From Karalla daura (lineage: Eukaryota; Chordata; Actinopteri; Chaetodontiformes; Leiognathidae): 64,000 nt of DNA. The position numbers were made by a program, and so were the translations under genes. A model generated the notes under the pieces. It worked only from the letters and a program-made list of their open reading frames with translations, did not search any database and was not told the DNA's origin. Location of the stretch: positions 3,275,001 to 3,339,000 of the forward strand of contig CM055192.1 of the NCBI GenBank assembly GCA_029224185.1. Reading direction: 5' to 3'. Below are positions 49,039 through 61,049 of this stretch, piece by piece (the stretch's first letter is position 1; every line of letters starts with the position of its first letter).

Positions 49039-49083
49039 CTTCCCTTTGTCATCCTCTGTGTGCATGTGGTTGGGGAAGGGGGG
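49039..49083 (+). ncRNA. miR-204/211-like hairpin candidate (speculative)
   Basis: TTCCCTTTGTCATCCT at 49040-49055 equals the first 16 bases of miR-204/miR-211 as remembered. The arm 49039-49054 can pair with GGTTGGGGAAGGGGGG at 49068-49083 (14 of 16 positions, five of them G-U), around a 13-base loop. Against it: the remaining mature bases differ from both known miRNAs, the loop is short, the stem does not extend outward, and the 3' arm is simply G-rich. The locus is not an intron of TRPM3 or TRPM1 as far as can be seen. Confidence 0.15.
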
Positions 49084-51659
49084 TTGGGGGGCGTTGTTGG
49101 TGGGAGACAGATCTTTCTCTCAGCCATGCTGGAGACAGCTCTTCTGCATCTCCAGGGAAGCTTCTAGTGTATCTCTGAATGTGGCGGCGGCACATTGGGT
49201 AACCAGATCACTGCTCAGAGCTAAAAAGCTAACAGTCTGGATTCGGAAAGCATCTATGGTCAATACTTTCTTTCTTTTCTTTCTCTCGCTTCCTTATCTG
49301 GTTCCTCCACACTAGGGGTGCTGCCACACACTGCATGTCAGGGACAGAGGAGTCGAAGTGTATGAAAAGAAAATATTTTTTAAAAAAGAAAAAAAAAATT
49401 AAGGTGTTTTTCTATCTATGGCTGGATGCACAGATTTATGTCCCTCACATTAAAGAATCAAGTCACATTCCCAAATATTGTTCTTAGTTACAAGTTCTCT
49501 GTGATAATTGTGAAAAGATGTAAAAGTTGAGTTCTTAAAATATGTTGACACCTTTCTTACAGTGATTTCTCACCAATCAAACCACCAAACCGGTGATTCC
49601 AATCTGGCCATTTTTAGCAATTTCTTTGTTTTTTGGTCTTAATTCATGTTGGCAGGCAGGGACATGATTTCAAAAATACTTGTTATCGTGGAGGTATATT
49701 TTGTCACTGAGTTACTAATCTACAAAGTCTCTATTATATGTTTTCCCCTGCTATGCAGACAAAACTCTGAAGCACTTACTCTGAATTCTCACTACATATA
49801 AAACTATTGAAGTTATACTTTCAAAAGGTTGTCAATGGCTCATTCACTCATAGAAAGAGTCAGCAAATCCCCATTACTACCACAAAACACACACTGGCTT
49901 TCTACAGGATAGTCTGAGAAAGGCATCAAGAATGAAATTAAAAAAAAGAGAATAACAAAGTGAATGCATGTGCACTTACAGGCAGGAATTGCAATTACTG
50001 AAACAATTACAATATAAATAGACAAATACAATTTCAGCATTGCACTATAACATTATAATCAATCTTTTCCAAAATCACCATGGGACTTCTCAGGCAAACA
50101 GATGCCATCCACTTGAAAAGTCTCAGTGGACACCAGAACTGCATTATGAGCCATGAGATTTTCCATGTTGTCAATTATATTTCATCAATGACAACTGTAA
50201 TTATGTTCAATAATGGACATACATTTTGAGCTAACAAGGATAAATTCAATGTACGAGGTGGCAATTGGATGGAAAGTAGACCTACCTTGTGTTTTAATCA
50301 CAATGTATCAATGTCTACCAACACTCTTTCTCTTTTTCTTTTCTTCTTTGGGAAGAACATAGTGATACATAGTACTCTTTCTATAAACCTGGGTTAATTT
50401 TGGAATATGATGACAGAACAGACAAATTACAATGTTCATGTTTCCACACATGCTGATTCAGCACATGTTCAGTCATCTGAAATAGAAAATTATCACAGTG
50501 GTTTTCATTTTTCAGTAAAAAATACAAATGACTTTACCCAAAATGTAGCTGTGATGTGCTCTGATATTATTTCTCAAACACTGCCATAGATCTGATACTG
50601 TGTGAACTTGTACCCATTACTCTGACCAGTGCAACAGTGGGATAGTAAAAGAGATGAGAAGTTCATCCATTTCATATTCAGTGGATGCTTATTTGCTACC
50701 AACATATTTTTGCAGTGGTGTCCCATATTAAGAGGGGCTATATTTACCGCACAACTCTGTATAATGCTTCCCTATGGAGTGTAAGATCACACTAATGGCA
50801 CTGGCAGATCAGGGTTACACACCTCCTATCTGTACTTAAGAGGATAAATCATCCATCACTTCCCTCTCAGAAAATGTAATGTTCCATACACTCTGCCTCA
50901 TAGCCCCAACAAATGAAGAAGACAGTATCAGTGTGACTACCAGGCCAGACTCACAACAACGTATTGATGTTCTCCCCCCTTCACCCTCTAAGTGAGTATA
51001 AGGTATCCACAACCTCCAAGGTTGGCGCCAGCCTGTCTTTTATGCACCACAAACCAGAATTAATTGCAAATCAATCGAACAACGTACAACTGATCAGTAA
51101 ACCAATTAGTAATTTTAGCTCTTTCCAGGTTTCGCTTTCCCTTGTTAAATGTATATTTCCAGTGTCTTATGCCAGTAGTGATTTTCCACTCTGAAACAAT
51201 CTGCGCTATTGTTTAAAAGATGTCTTATGTCTTATTTACCTCAGCAGTTTCAGGATCTCAGGCATCTTGCATACAGACATTTTACTTTCCAAGCAGAGCT
51301 GAACCATAATCCAGTCCCTAGCTATTACAAAGAATAAATAATTATTTACTTTGAACAGACAGAAACCAGCAGAGCAACCTGCAGATGAACACTATAGTCA
51401 CTGATGCTAATGAGATGAGGGCGCAAAATCTAGATATATCCACAGTTAATAGTAATCTGCAAAAGACAGTTACAAATAAGCCTCATCTTTCAGGTTAAGG
51501 TAAAAAGAAAAATTCTAAATTAAATTACAAATACAAAGGAAGGAATAAAGGAACAAAAAATACAAACAAAAACCTCAGCCTATCAAATTACACTTATTGC
51601 ACTTTTAGACTGTGGTGAAAGTTTTTATGTTAGCGTATAATGCCTCTTGCATCCCCTTT
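49084..51659. other. Gene-free AT-rich region
   Basis: No exon or recognisable repeat family. A-rich runs at 49380-49400. A 76-codon ORF at 50964-51194 and others lack family signatures. Confidence 0.5.
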
Positions 51660-51960
51660 TCAGCACAGCAGTTCCAGTGGTGTTGCTGGGGTTGGGATGG
51701 CGCTGGTTTGTAGTTGGTTCAGTTTAGGAACCAGCTGAGAACCAGTTGATTTTTCCATGACTTGGTAACCATGACCATAACCTTCTTGTCTTAGTTGTTC
51801 TCAATATCCCCACCCACAACCTCTGAGCAAAGCAGCTCTTCTCAGACAAAAAGTGGTGCTTCTCTGGAACCAGTTCTACAGGGTTGACAGCTAGTTCTTT
51901 GTCTGCAAAAAACAGTGGGACTGCCTTGGTGGAAAAGGGTGCCTTAAGCCTTGTTCATGC
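51660..51960. repeat. Possible non-autonomous DNA-element-like repeat
   Basis: GGAACCAGCTGAGAACCAG at 51729, CTGGAACCAGTTCTACAGG at 51865 and GGTGGAAAAGGGTGCC at 51930 recall dispersed fish elements. The GGAACCAG motif recurs in both halves. No terminal repeats were established. Confidence 0.35.
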
Positions 51961-54960
51961 TATTCCGTCAATGCCAATACTCAGACTGGAAACTAGATGA
52001 ATTCATGGTGGACTGCCTGGTCATTCATTCCCATGGGGTTGAGCACATTATCATCATCATCAGGAGAGAGTTGGGCAATGCCCATTCAGGAACAGACTCA
52101 GAATGGAACAAAGGGAGCAGGTAAACAGATAGACAACACATATGACAAGGCCATGGCCACAACTTCCTAGGGAAAATCATGTAAAGTTGCTGCATTTGAA
52201 TGAGGACCAAAGCATGAGTCAGACTGCATACCCGATTACATGACCATGATAAAAAAATAAATATAAACAATATACATAGTTAAAATAAAGACAATCAGGA
52301 AAAGGCTATGACGGAGGTCTATACAACTACAGACGAAATCATGTATGGTAAAAAAAACAACGAAAGTTAGTCTCAAATTTAACAATATGGAAGGAGATGA
52401 AATTAAACAAAATATTTTTGGAGTGTGTTCATCTCTCATCCACTTATACAGAGAAACCCTTAATTTAGTGCAATTTGTGTTTAGATCATCCTGCAACTAG
52501 TCCTTAAATTTAAGAAGATACTCTATACATAAATGTCACATGTTGACAGACTGAAAATAGTATTCAGGAATGTGTGATGTTTGTTTAATATCTATGTGTA
52601 CCTTGATGGAAATACAAGACAAATTGATTTTGTTGAAACAGAGAAAGGTTCTTATAATCAGTACAGAGGCATCACATGCCTGGCATGTCATTACAGTCAC
52701 CCTTGTATATCCTATGTCAGTGTTTGTGCTGACACTGGGCACATTTGGAACTATCTAAGTATTTATGCTGTCATGTTTCAACAGAAAATCACCTACCAAT
52801 CCTATCTAGATTTTGTCCAGCAAGCCCTAATTTCAGTGTGCAGTATCTTAGGTTGTTGTGGGCATTTATTCAGCAGAAGGGTGCAATATCAACATGGTAG
52901 AAGGATAGAGAATTACAAGAGCTATAACACATTCTTCACCAGTAATTTCCCTCTGACAGCTGATAGTAATTTTCATGTCCATTCAAAGGTGGGCCGGAGC
53001 TACGATTAGGACAACCTATGATAAGTACTATGGTTTACTGTGGTTAAGAACCTCCTTGGCTGTTGTTATTCCTCAAATATATTTGAGTATTATTGTTGTA
53101 GATGCAGCATTAAGATCATCTCTGTAGTTATGTCATACAGTAAAGACAGGGGTGTGTGTTTTCTCCATTTGGTGGTGCTCAGCTTCTCCCAGTCATCAGG
53201 GATGTTCTCATGTTTGTCCATTCAATATTTGCACATGAGAGCAGTCAATGCTATCATGACATTTGTTTTAAGGATGGCAGATGACTGGTGCTTCTTGTAA
53301 CAAGTGAAATAAAAACTCATCAAAATTAAAACGCATATACGTGTTACCTCAGTTTTGATCAGTGATGGTCAAACTGTACAATGTACAGTTCAAAACAAGT
53401 AATAAAGGTTCAATTGGAATTTGAATGCAGTATATAGACTTAAATAAGATTACAGTAAATTGGGCCATTAAGGCTGCAAAGATAAACAAAGAACACAGAA
53501 GAATAATAATAATAAGATTTTTTTGTCCAACCGATACAAGTTGCAATCCAAAAATCAGTGGTCTTATTAAGCAAGGTCAAGCATTACACAGCCCAGAACA
53601 AGTCAAGACAAACTGTCCATGAAGAACAAGGAAGCATCAGTGTTACCAAACTAGCTTCTAGCACATAAACATGATTCAGCTCACACACACGGCCTAAAAT
53701 GAGGGCTATGTGGGCCAAAGTGACTCCAAGTTTTTTAAAACTGTGTGTCACTGGAGCGAGTAAGTGAATCTAAGAAGCTAATGTTGGTTTGGTGGAATGA
53801 AGTCTTTACCACCGTTAGGAAGAAGTGGTGAACTTGCACGTATTACAAGAGGAACATGCTAAATGTGTTCTTTTCATAGTGGCTGATCAGAGGACCACCA
53901 GTCAGCCACCACAGGCCCCCCATGCCTAAATGAGATTATAGGGTTATGAAAATCAATTTTGTTTCTAGGTACAGTAAACCAGTTACAAGTTGTATCTCCT
54001 CACCTTGTAGAACTCCCAACTTGAAGGTGAGGAGATGTAACATGCTAAATCACAATACAGAGCACTACTAATAATTTAGTTGAATGTAATGCATCAAGTG
54101 TTCCATCATCCATAAAAAGCAGAGGAGGAGATAATGACAATGATATTGCACAAGCTCTTACTTTTCATTTACAATGTAACATACATTATAAAGAGTATAG
54201 TAGTTTCTACGTATGTATTAACTGGCCAATATATAAGAACCAATACATAAAATGATAAAACATTGCTGCTTAATAATGTGGTTACACATCATTCAGAACA
54301 TTCAAGTTTGCATGTTTGCATGGGTTTACTGGCTTTTTTGTAATTTTTTTTATTATTTTATTTTCAGTTCTCCACAGATAACCTAAAGTCATTAGCTGCC
54401 AATTAAAATGTAGACATTGGCATAGAAAAAGTAGCAAAGTTTGAGTCAAAATTTAAAATGAATATCACAATGATTCAAAATAAAAAAAAACGACTTGGTA
54501 GAGTATCCCATTGATTATTTCATTCAGTGAGACGAAAGAAAAAGAACTAAATCTGTGAGGAAAAAAAATGACTGACTAAGGCTAATAGCATGATGTACCA
54601 TCTTAAGGCTCTAAGATCTTTTTAATGTATTCCCCTCTGTGGTCGGGGCCTGAAAGGGAAAGGGAAAGAGGAGAGCTGAATGGATTCCATTAATTTAATT
54701 GAAGCAAGCCCTGACAAGAGATAAAACATCTTGGGCCCACATCTCTTCAGGGTTGGCGCTGGGCTTCATAGTAAACAAGCCGTGATCCGTAAACAAAGCC
54801 CAGAGAGCACCGCCACAATCTACTGAGACTTCAAGGCCATGGAATATGTCAGAGACAGGCATGAATGGATACTGAAGTGCACCCCACCCCACCCCACTCC
54901 AACCCCTTACCCACCCCCTCTCCACACACAGCCACAAACACCATACATATGTGCATGCAG

Positions 54961-54961
<1 letters not shown>
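51961..54961. other. Gene-free region with a 142-codon ORF and a candidate conserved block
   Basis: The ORF at 52581-53009 starts MFNIYVYLDGNTRQIDF and is the longest non-repeat frame outside the two genes, but no family was recognised. The block 54590-54850 is repeat-poor with TTAATTTAATTGA and two GTAAACAAG/GTAAACAAA forkhead-like sites (54771 and 54789). It is followed by C-rich CCCCACCCCACCCC at 54882. Confidence 0.5.

Positions 54962-55048
<87 letters not shown>
54962..55048. repeat. (CA)n microsatellite
   Basis: About 43 uninterrupted CA units, the longest in the window. The predicted proteins of H-T or C-V repeats across it are artefacts. Confidence 0.97.
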
Positions 55049-55050
<2 letters not shown>

Positions 55051-57704
55051 AAGTATTCAAGCTGTATTGTGACCATTGTGCCTCAGCTTGTGGATATTTT
55101 GATGCTGGTAGCTAGCTATTTCAGTGACAGTACCTGCAGTGGATCAAGAGAGACATCCACTCCAACAAGGGCACTGAACTATGGATAGCATTGTTGAATT
55201 CTAGAGATAAGAACCACTTACACTTTGATGTGTCCCCATTGGATATTATACAGCTTCAATAATGCACTATCACCTAATATACAGCATTTCGCACAGTATC
55301 TCCATGAAAAATACATCATGTAAGACCACAAATTTCTAATTCAGTGTGACATGGTGCACGTGTTCCTGAAAGTCTACACTGGGGAAATTGTATACCTAGT
55401 TTATATGATATACAGTATCTGAATCCATCCCAAGAGTGTTGAAAGCCCTTTAAATGTGGGCTGCTGGATACTGAGCATGTAAAGCACATGTTGTTTGGCC
55501 ATTAATAAAAGCAACTGGTATTTGGATATGTCACATTCTTCAGTGAATTGTTACTCAGCAAGCACTGGCTTTTCACTCAAGTTGAATAGCAATACAAAAC
55601 CCTGCAAAATCCATTAAAGGTGGAATAGCTTTATCTTCAGAACAGTGAGAGTAGATGGCTCGGACAATACAAGCTATCTACCACAAACTGGGCCTGGGTG
55701 GCCAACAAAAATGCCTTAGAAACAGAATGCCAAGGTTACAGCTTTTGTCCAGATCTGTATTAGCTTGGCTGGTTATTCAGTTGTGTGGGCAGTGAATGTG
55801 GATCCATCTCACCTGGAAAACAATACACTCAGGTACAGCCTCAGTTGCTTTGTACATTCATTCTACAATGAAACCTTGTCTGATTGATGTCTTCTCATTG
55901 GATTTATACAACACCAACATTGAATACATCTGAAATATTTTTACTATAAATATGTTTCTGTTTTTCGATATTTTGAAAAACTTTTGTTTGTTGTTTTTCA
56001 TGATGCTGTCACTTTTCATGTCATTTTGTCATGATTGTCTGCTCAGTTGACCAGAGGCCCTGTGATGAGAAGTTCAGCATGTTGAGAATTTTCTGCACTG
56101 ATAATATGTTATGGGCATAATACCCAACCTCCACCACCCACATCAGTTGTCTCCCTCTCATTCCTCAACTTCACACAGTGCCAAAATTAACAGCCAGTTG
56201 ATGTGTCAGGTTAGGCCGGTTAAAGTGCACGCCTCAGGTCTGTGATTTAAATGTACATTGCTGTTTTCATTTTGCTATTAGGAGTGGGAAATGTATAAGC
56301 GTACAGTATATCGTCATCAACAGCAACTATTCCAGATTCAGGCCCGCCAGCCACGACAGATCTTTAGTCTATTGGTAGGATAAGACACAGCTAAGCACTT
56401 GACAAGTATTGTGAAAGAGCCAGTGGAGCACAAGTTCAGAGTAGAGCAGCGTACCCAGATATTTGAGTGGACCAATGGGATAAAAATCAGTCTGTTAATG
56501 GGAATTAATTCAAGTGTACTTCAGGAAATGAGCCACACCCCTGAATGAACAGCACTATGGAATAATCTCTAAGATAAAAGGCAAGAAAAGAACATGTTAA
56601 GGATAACCTTGAGAAGAAGCCCATCCATGACACTTCATGAAAATGAAAGGTCATCTCTGGCATTTTCAGCCAACATTTTGGTGAAATGATATACTCATGT
56701 ATGCTGATAGCTTACTTCTATTGCACAGTCCCACTGACTGAATAGACTCCTGTAGTGTACTGGCTTTGGCTGAATAAGACAGTTCAAAAGGCTTGAATGA
56801 TGTATGAAATTCTTCATACATCATTCTTGTGTCTTGTCACAAGTCTTATGTCTTGTCACAAGACTACCATGACATTTGTTAAATACTGCCCGAATGCCAC
56901 ACTTGCAAGTGTTTCTGGATTTAAAGGATCAGATAAATGATTGCCTCGCCAGATTCAAGAGCATATTGATCACTACCAAAGGAAAGTGAAAGACCAGGTG
57001 CTCTACAAATCAATGTGTCAAAAATTTGTAAGAGTCGATGCCCAGGCCCCTGCACCTGACAACTCAAATGTGATTCAGTAGAGTCACCTTTGCAGAGTGA
57101 GAAAAGTGCAGCATTCAACCCTCTTGAGATGATTGCTGTCTGAAAATGTTAGTCTTTCCTTACAATCATGCAGTCTTCTTTGATCAGTATCGATTCCACA
57201 GGGTCCGCCAGACTAGAGCACTTTTGCACAATGCAGGCATAAGCACTGATGCCTAGCATGCTACAAGCCAAAGCACATCAAAAGAAATGACCCAATGACC
57301 GGCCCAGTCAAAATCAGTGCGCAAACTTGATGCTGTAAAGGTTCAGGGTGATGGACCTCTTTGGCTAGTAAGCCAAATAGTGAGACAAGACATTGTAATC
57401 TGGAGAATAGGTGCAAAACATGTTTACATGTACAGGGATCAATGAGTCTTGCGCGTTATGAAAGTTACCATGCAAAACAAGACCATCATCCGTAAAACAG
57501 TAAGCTGGAAGAGGTATTTCCCTTTTTAGCCGTAGAGAACTTCAAGGTTTTCCAGGGCAAATGCTAAACTTCAAAAAGAAAAAAGCCAAACAGGAGAAAA
57601 TAGCACTTAGATATCAAAGAATAACTACTGTGTGTTGGGCTCACAGACCTACAACACTGATCAGTGTCACGCTGATAAAGTGGGGAAGAAGACGTAACAA
57701 GGGC
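55049..57704. other. Gene-free region with a strong hairpin cluster
   Basis: No exon recognised. A perfect 14-bp hairpin at 56795-56826 is followed by two copies of ATGTCTTGTCACAAG-like sequence. ORFs here are short and unassigned. Confidence 0.5.
56795..56826. repeat. Perfect 14-bp inverted repeat, 4-base loop
   Basis: GAATGATGTATGAA (56795-56808) and TTCATACATCATTC (56813-56826) are exact reverse complements, with loop ATTC. Directly after it, the palindrome CTTGTCACAAG occurs twice (about 56832-56842 and 56851-56863), forming a cluster of foldable sequence. Confidence 0.9.
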
Positions 57705-57790
57705 TGCTTCCATCCATCCATTATCTGAGTGGCTTTGTACCCTAGCAATGCCTCAGCCCATCTTCAGCACACAAAGGGCAAAGCAAAGAA
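57705..57790 (+). mobile_element. Fish interspersed repeat (GGATGGAT-tail family), truncated
   Basis: CTTCCATCCATCCATTATCTGAG, CAATGCCTCAGC and GCACACAAAGGGCAAAG start like the family's 5' side and then stop. Confidence 0.45.
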
Positions 57791-58539
57791 ATACCCCTGC
57801 AGGGCACCAGTGCTGCTGACCACAGTATCACATGTGCTGTCCTTCAGTCTGACGAACTGTGGCCTGTCGGTGAGATTACGGCTTAAGTGTATTAGGTGTA
57901 GCATATTAGGTATTAGTTCTCACTATTCAATCAGAAAATCTTGCCATGAAACTGCATCTTGCAATGTCATTGCACCTTGTTTTCACCTTGTTTTCACTCA
58001 CCTTTTTTTCAGTCACGTTTCCTCATGTGAAATTATTTAGATTTTGCTTTATTTGTCCCTAGGTGAAAATTCAAGGCACTCAGGTGTGTTTTAACACACC
58101 AACAGAATTGAATAGAATAGACCAGGTATCACCAAATGGCGGACCATGGTGATGGTTCTGTCCGTACCCATGAGCCGTGAGCAATCTCTGATGAATTTAT
58201 CTATTTTTTAAAATAAAGCTAGATGACTTTCATGGAGCTTTTTTCGGACTCTCGCAACTATAGACAGCGGCCTCTACTAGGTGGCAATAGCGGCGGACTT
58301 CCTCCTCTGTTGTCCATGAAAACAAACAACAACCAATTCTTCTTCATGGGGAAAAAAGAGCTCTCCCATGTTGTCAACGGCGTGTTGAGCACCTGACTCC
58401 ACCTATGGTGTGGCGAGTTCAGTAGGGTGCAGGGTCTCAAATTTTTCCCTGCACCATTCTAACCAAGATTTAAATCGCTGGCAGTGCAGCCACAGGCCCA
58501 TTTTCCTAATTTATCAAGATTCTTTTCTCATTTTCTCAC
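57791..58539. other. Gene-free stretch
   Basis: No exon recognised. A tandem CACCTTGTTTT(C/A) duplication lies at about 57973-57996. Confidence 0.45.
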
Positions 58540-59075
58540 ATTTTCTCAAGATCTCAGTGCAGGAGGAAGTGATTGTATCATCTGCCTTTATAGGTGGCAA
58601 ACTGCAGTGGGTCCACTGATGGTTTCACCAGGGGGCATAGGTGCACCGGGACCAGCCGCTCCATTTTCTTCATAAGGTACAATGTCAGCATCACTGGCCT
58701 GTAGTTGTTTATGTTTCTTTGGGAGGAGCACCTTTGGCACTGGCACCAACCAGGATGTTTTGCACAGTTGTGGAACCAGCTTCACGCTCAGGTTGTAGAC
58801 ATGCTCTGCATCCCCACAGATCTCCTCTGCACAGGACTTGCCAGAGTCTGATAGGGAAGGCTGCTGAAGGAGCAGCTGGGACGGGGAGGGCTGGGTATCT
58901 GATCAAAGCTGTTAAAAAGTAGTTCAGATCATTCACCCTTCCCTGGTCCCCTTCTGCCTGGTAGTCTGGCTCTTTATGGGCTGAGATGGGCTTCAGGCCT
59001 CTCCAGACTTCACCATCATTATTCTGCTGTAAAATGAGGGACATGGAGGAAAGGAAGGAAGATTGTGACACTGAT
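58540..59075 (-). mobile_element. Degraded CR1/Rex-like LINE, minus strand
   Basis: From 59040 downwards the minus strand gives LQQNNDGEVWRGLKPISAHK, EGDQGRVNDLNYF and then, in a shifted frame, VPQLCKTSWLVPVPKVLLPK and further RT-like text down to about 58560. These are the linker and the early reverse-transcriptase motifs (VPxLWKxSxxVPVPK) of CR1/Rex-type ORF2. The catalytic part is absent or lost. The 93-codon plus ORF at 58641-58922 is a shadow. Confidence 0.8.
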
Positions 59076-59184
59076 GGTATGTAATATCTAAAATGCCTAA
59101 AATATTATCAGGGTACAAAGACTAATGTTGTCTGCAATGTACTAGTGACATGTCCAGTGTAAATTCCCTGCCTTTACTCCACTA

Positions 59185-59228
59185 GTTAATATATACATTA
59201 CTAGGTAAGATAATGGATGGATGGAAGT
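59185..59228 (-). mobile_element. Tail of fish interspersed repeat (GGATGGAT)
   Basis: ACTAGGTAAGATAATGGATGGATGG is the same end as at 41165 and 33867. The rest of the copy is missing or too diverged. Confidence 0.6.
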
Positions 59229-59689
59229 GGTCATTCTCCTATAGTGTAGGCTGATTCCAGTCTTTTGGACCCTTGAAAAGTTTCATTCCACCATGTACAG
59301 GTGTTTTTTTCATGATGCTGTTGCCTTTCTTACTGATTGTATCCCTGTTAAGGCAACTATGGATTTCCATGACTGGTGAGAGGCTGCTGTTGAGTTGAGG
59401 GCTGTTGAACTCATTCAGTCTGTCAAGGAATTGCTACCACCAGGGTGTGACTTGGCGTGTGTTCCAGTAAGAGGGGCTCCAGAGCAATTTGACTTTGCTT
59501 TCAACACCATTTGCCGTGTGAAGAGCTGACAGCGATACAGCTGGATGACCCCCACCCCCCTCCCCCACCCCCCCCCACCCCCTTGGTTCACCTAGCTGAA
59601 TGTAAAACCGCACAACAAAATATGTGCTTGCTACACTGTACATAATGAATGTCGTGGACATTTTCACCTGACATTGAGTGTACAGCACA
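59229..59689. other. Gene-free stretch with a C-rich tract
   Basis: No exon recognised. 59549-59582 is nearly all C with isolated A or T, giving a strong minus-strand G-quadruplex pattern. Confidence 0.6.
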
Positions 59690-60370
59690 CAAGAGTGTCA
59701 TGAGGCTAGTGGTTGTGTCGGTATCCCTGGGGCTGTGGTCAAAGCATGTGCACATCAGCTGCCAGGGATCCTCATTAAGCTGTTCAACATATCCCTAATA
59801 CATCCAAAAAGTCTGAAGCCTTCCACCACCATTCCCATTCTTAAAAAACCCTGCCATAGAGAGCCTCAAAGATTACAAAACCCAAGCCTTCATGCCTGCT
59901 ATCATGAAAGTGTTTGGCGTGACCAATCTCCCAGCACATCGGACACTGAGGTTGATACAACTGTGGTTGGGCTCATCTGTGATGAGGATGAGATACATAC
60001 GGGGCTGAGGACCACAACTGCACACATCCTCATAGTTGAACAACCTACGTGAACCATTGCCACCTTCAGGCTCGTAGGCACCTACGTGGTGCTTAAAACA
60101 TCAAGGCCATGATAATGAGGGCTCAGCAGTTGACCCATGTCCTACATGTCCTTAGAAAGAGCAACCTGTACAAGAAGTTGATTCTAATCATTAGCTGCCT
60201 CCTGCCCTCCCTGACCATCATATCTAGATCCTGCTGCCTCAGAACAACCAGGGCCATCACAGGAAACTCCTCACATCCAGCCCACTACCTGTTTAAGTTG
60301 TTGCACTCTGGAGGACATTTCAGGTCAAGTAATACCAACACCAGCAGGTGAACAACTTTCTTTCCCTGAG
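59690..60370 (+). mobile_element. Degraded CR1/Rex-like LINE, plus strand
   Basis: The plus strand reads GAVVKACAHQLPGILIKLFN and STTIPILKKP (early RT), then jumps to EVDTTVVGLICDEDE, the place of the catalytic FADDTTV box with altered residues, and ends with a LLHSGGHFRSSNTNTSR segment (usual LLPSGRRFR...RTSR) near 60297-60348. Intermediate RT sequence is deleted and stops interrupt it. It is opposite in orientation to the element at 58540. Confidence 0.8.
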
Positions 60371-60385
60371 CCAAAAGATTGCCTC

Positions 60386-60387
<2 letters not shown>

Positions 60388-60453
<66 letters not shown>
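60388..60453. repeat. (CA)n microsatellite
   Basis: About 33 CA units directly downstream of the LINE C-terminus, possibly part of that element's 3' UTR. Confidence 0.95.
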
Positions 60454-60458
<5 letters not shown>

Positions 60459-60492
60459 AGTCCGAATTCTCCTTCTACCCCTTGAAGCTCCC

Positions 60493-60559
60493 TGTTTATT
60501 TATTATCTAAAGTTTTATATATTTTGTGTTTATTTATTGTCTAAATGTTTTATATATTA
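60493..60559. repeat. Tandem duplication of a ~34-bp AT-rich unit
   Basis: TGTTTATTTATTATCTAAAG starting at 60493 and TGTTTATTTATTGTCTAAAT starting at 60527, each followed by TTTTATATATT, so two units 34 bp apart. Probably part of a LINE 3' UTR. Confidence 0.8.
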
Positions 60560-60659
60560 TATTTGTATATATTTGCACATCGTTTGTGTGGTCCACTGTT
60601 TGTGGACCACACAGTTCTGCTGTATCCACAGTGTACAGTACAATGAATATAAATGCATC

Positions 60660-60985
60660 TTCTATTTTTTTCCATCCATTATCTTACCCAATTTATACCT
60701 GGTATTGTGGGGGTCTGCTGGTGCCCATTTCCAGCTCAAACAAAGGCAGGGAGTACACCCTGGGCAGGCCCTCCCATCCATTGCAGGGCGCACACATACA
60801 CACCATTCACTCTCACACTCTCACCTAGGGACAATTTAGAGTCTCCAATGCATGTTTTTGGACTGTGGGAGGAAACCGGAGTAGAAAACCCATGTACACA
60901 AGGGAAGATCATGCAAACTCCACATAGTAATGGCCAGGAGCAGCCAGAAGAAGGATGCCAACCTACAGTGCTGTTGCTGTGAGGC
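60660..60985 (+). mobile_element. Fish interspersed repeat (GGATGGAT-tail family), best-preserved copy
   Basis: Ordered blocks: TTCCATCCATTATCTTACCC, GGGTCTGCTGGTGCCC, ACACCATTCACTCTCACAC, CTAGGGACAATTTAGAGTC, CAATGCATGTTTTTGGACTG, TGGGAGGAAACCGGAGTA, AGATCATGCAAACTCCACA and GTGAGGCGGCACC. It serves as the reference for the other copies in this window. Overlapping ORFs at 60526-60990 are artefacts. Confidence 0.85.
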
Positions 60986-61011
60986 GGCACCGTTGCCTCA
61001 CTGTTGCTATT

Positions 61012-61049
61012 GCTCTATTCTATTCTATTCTATTCTATTCTACTCTATC
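61012..61049. repeat. (TATTC)n microsatellite
   Basis: Six to seven TATTC units with a TACTC variant at the end. Confidence 0.9.

Noticed and set aside
58641..58922. 93-codon plus ORF
   Set aside because: It is antisense to the minus-strand LINE segment.
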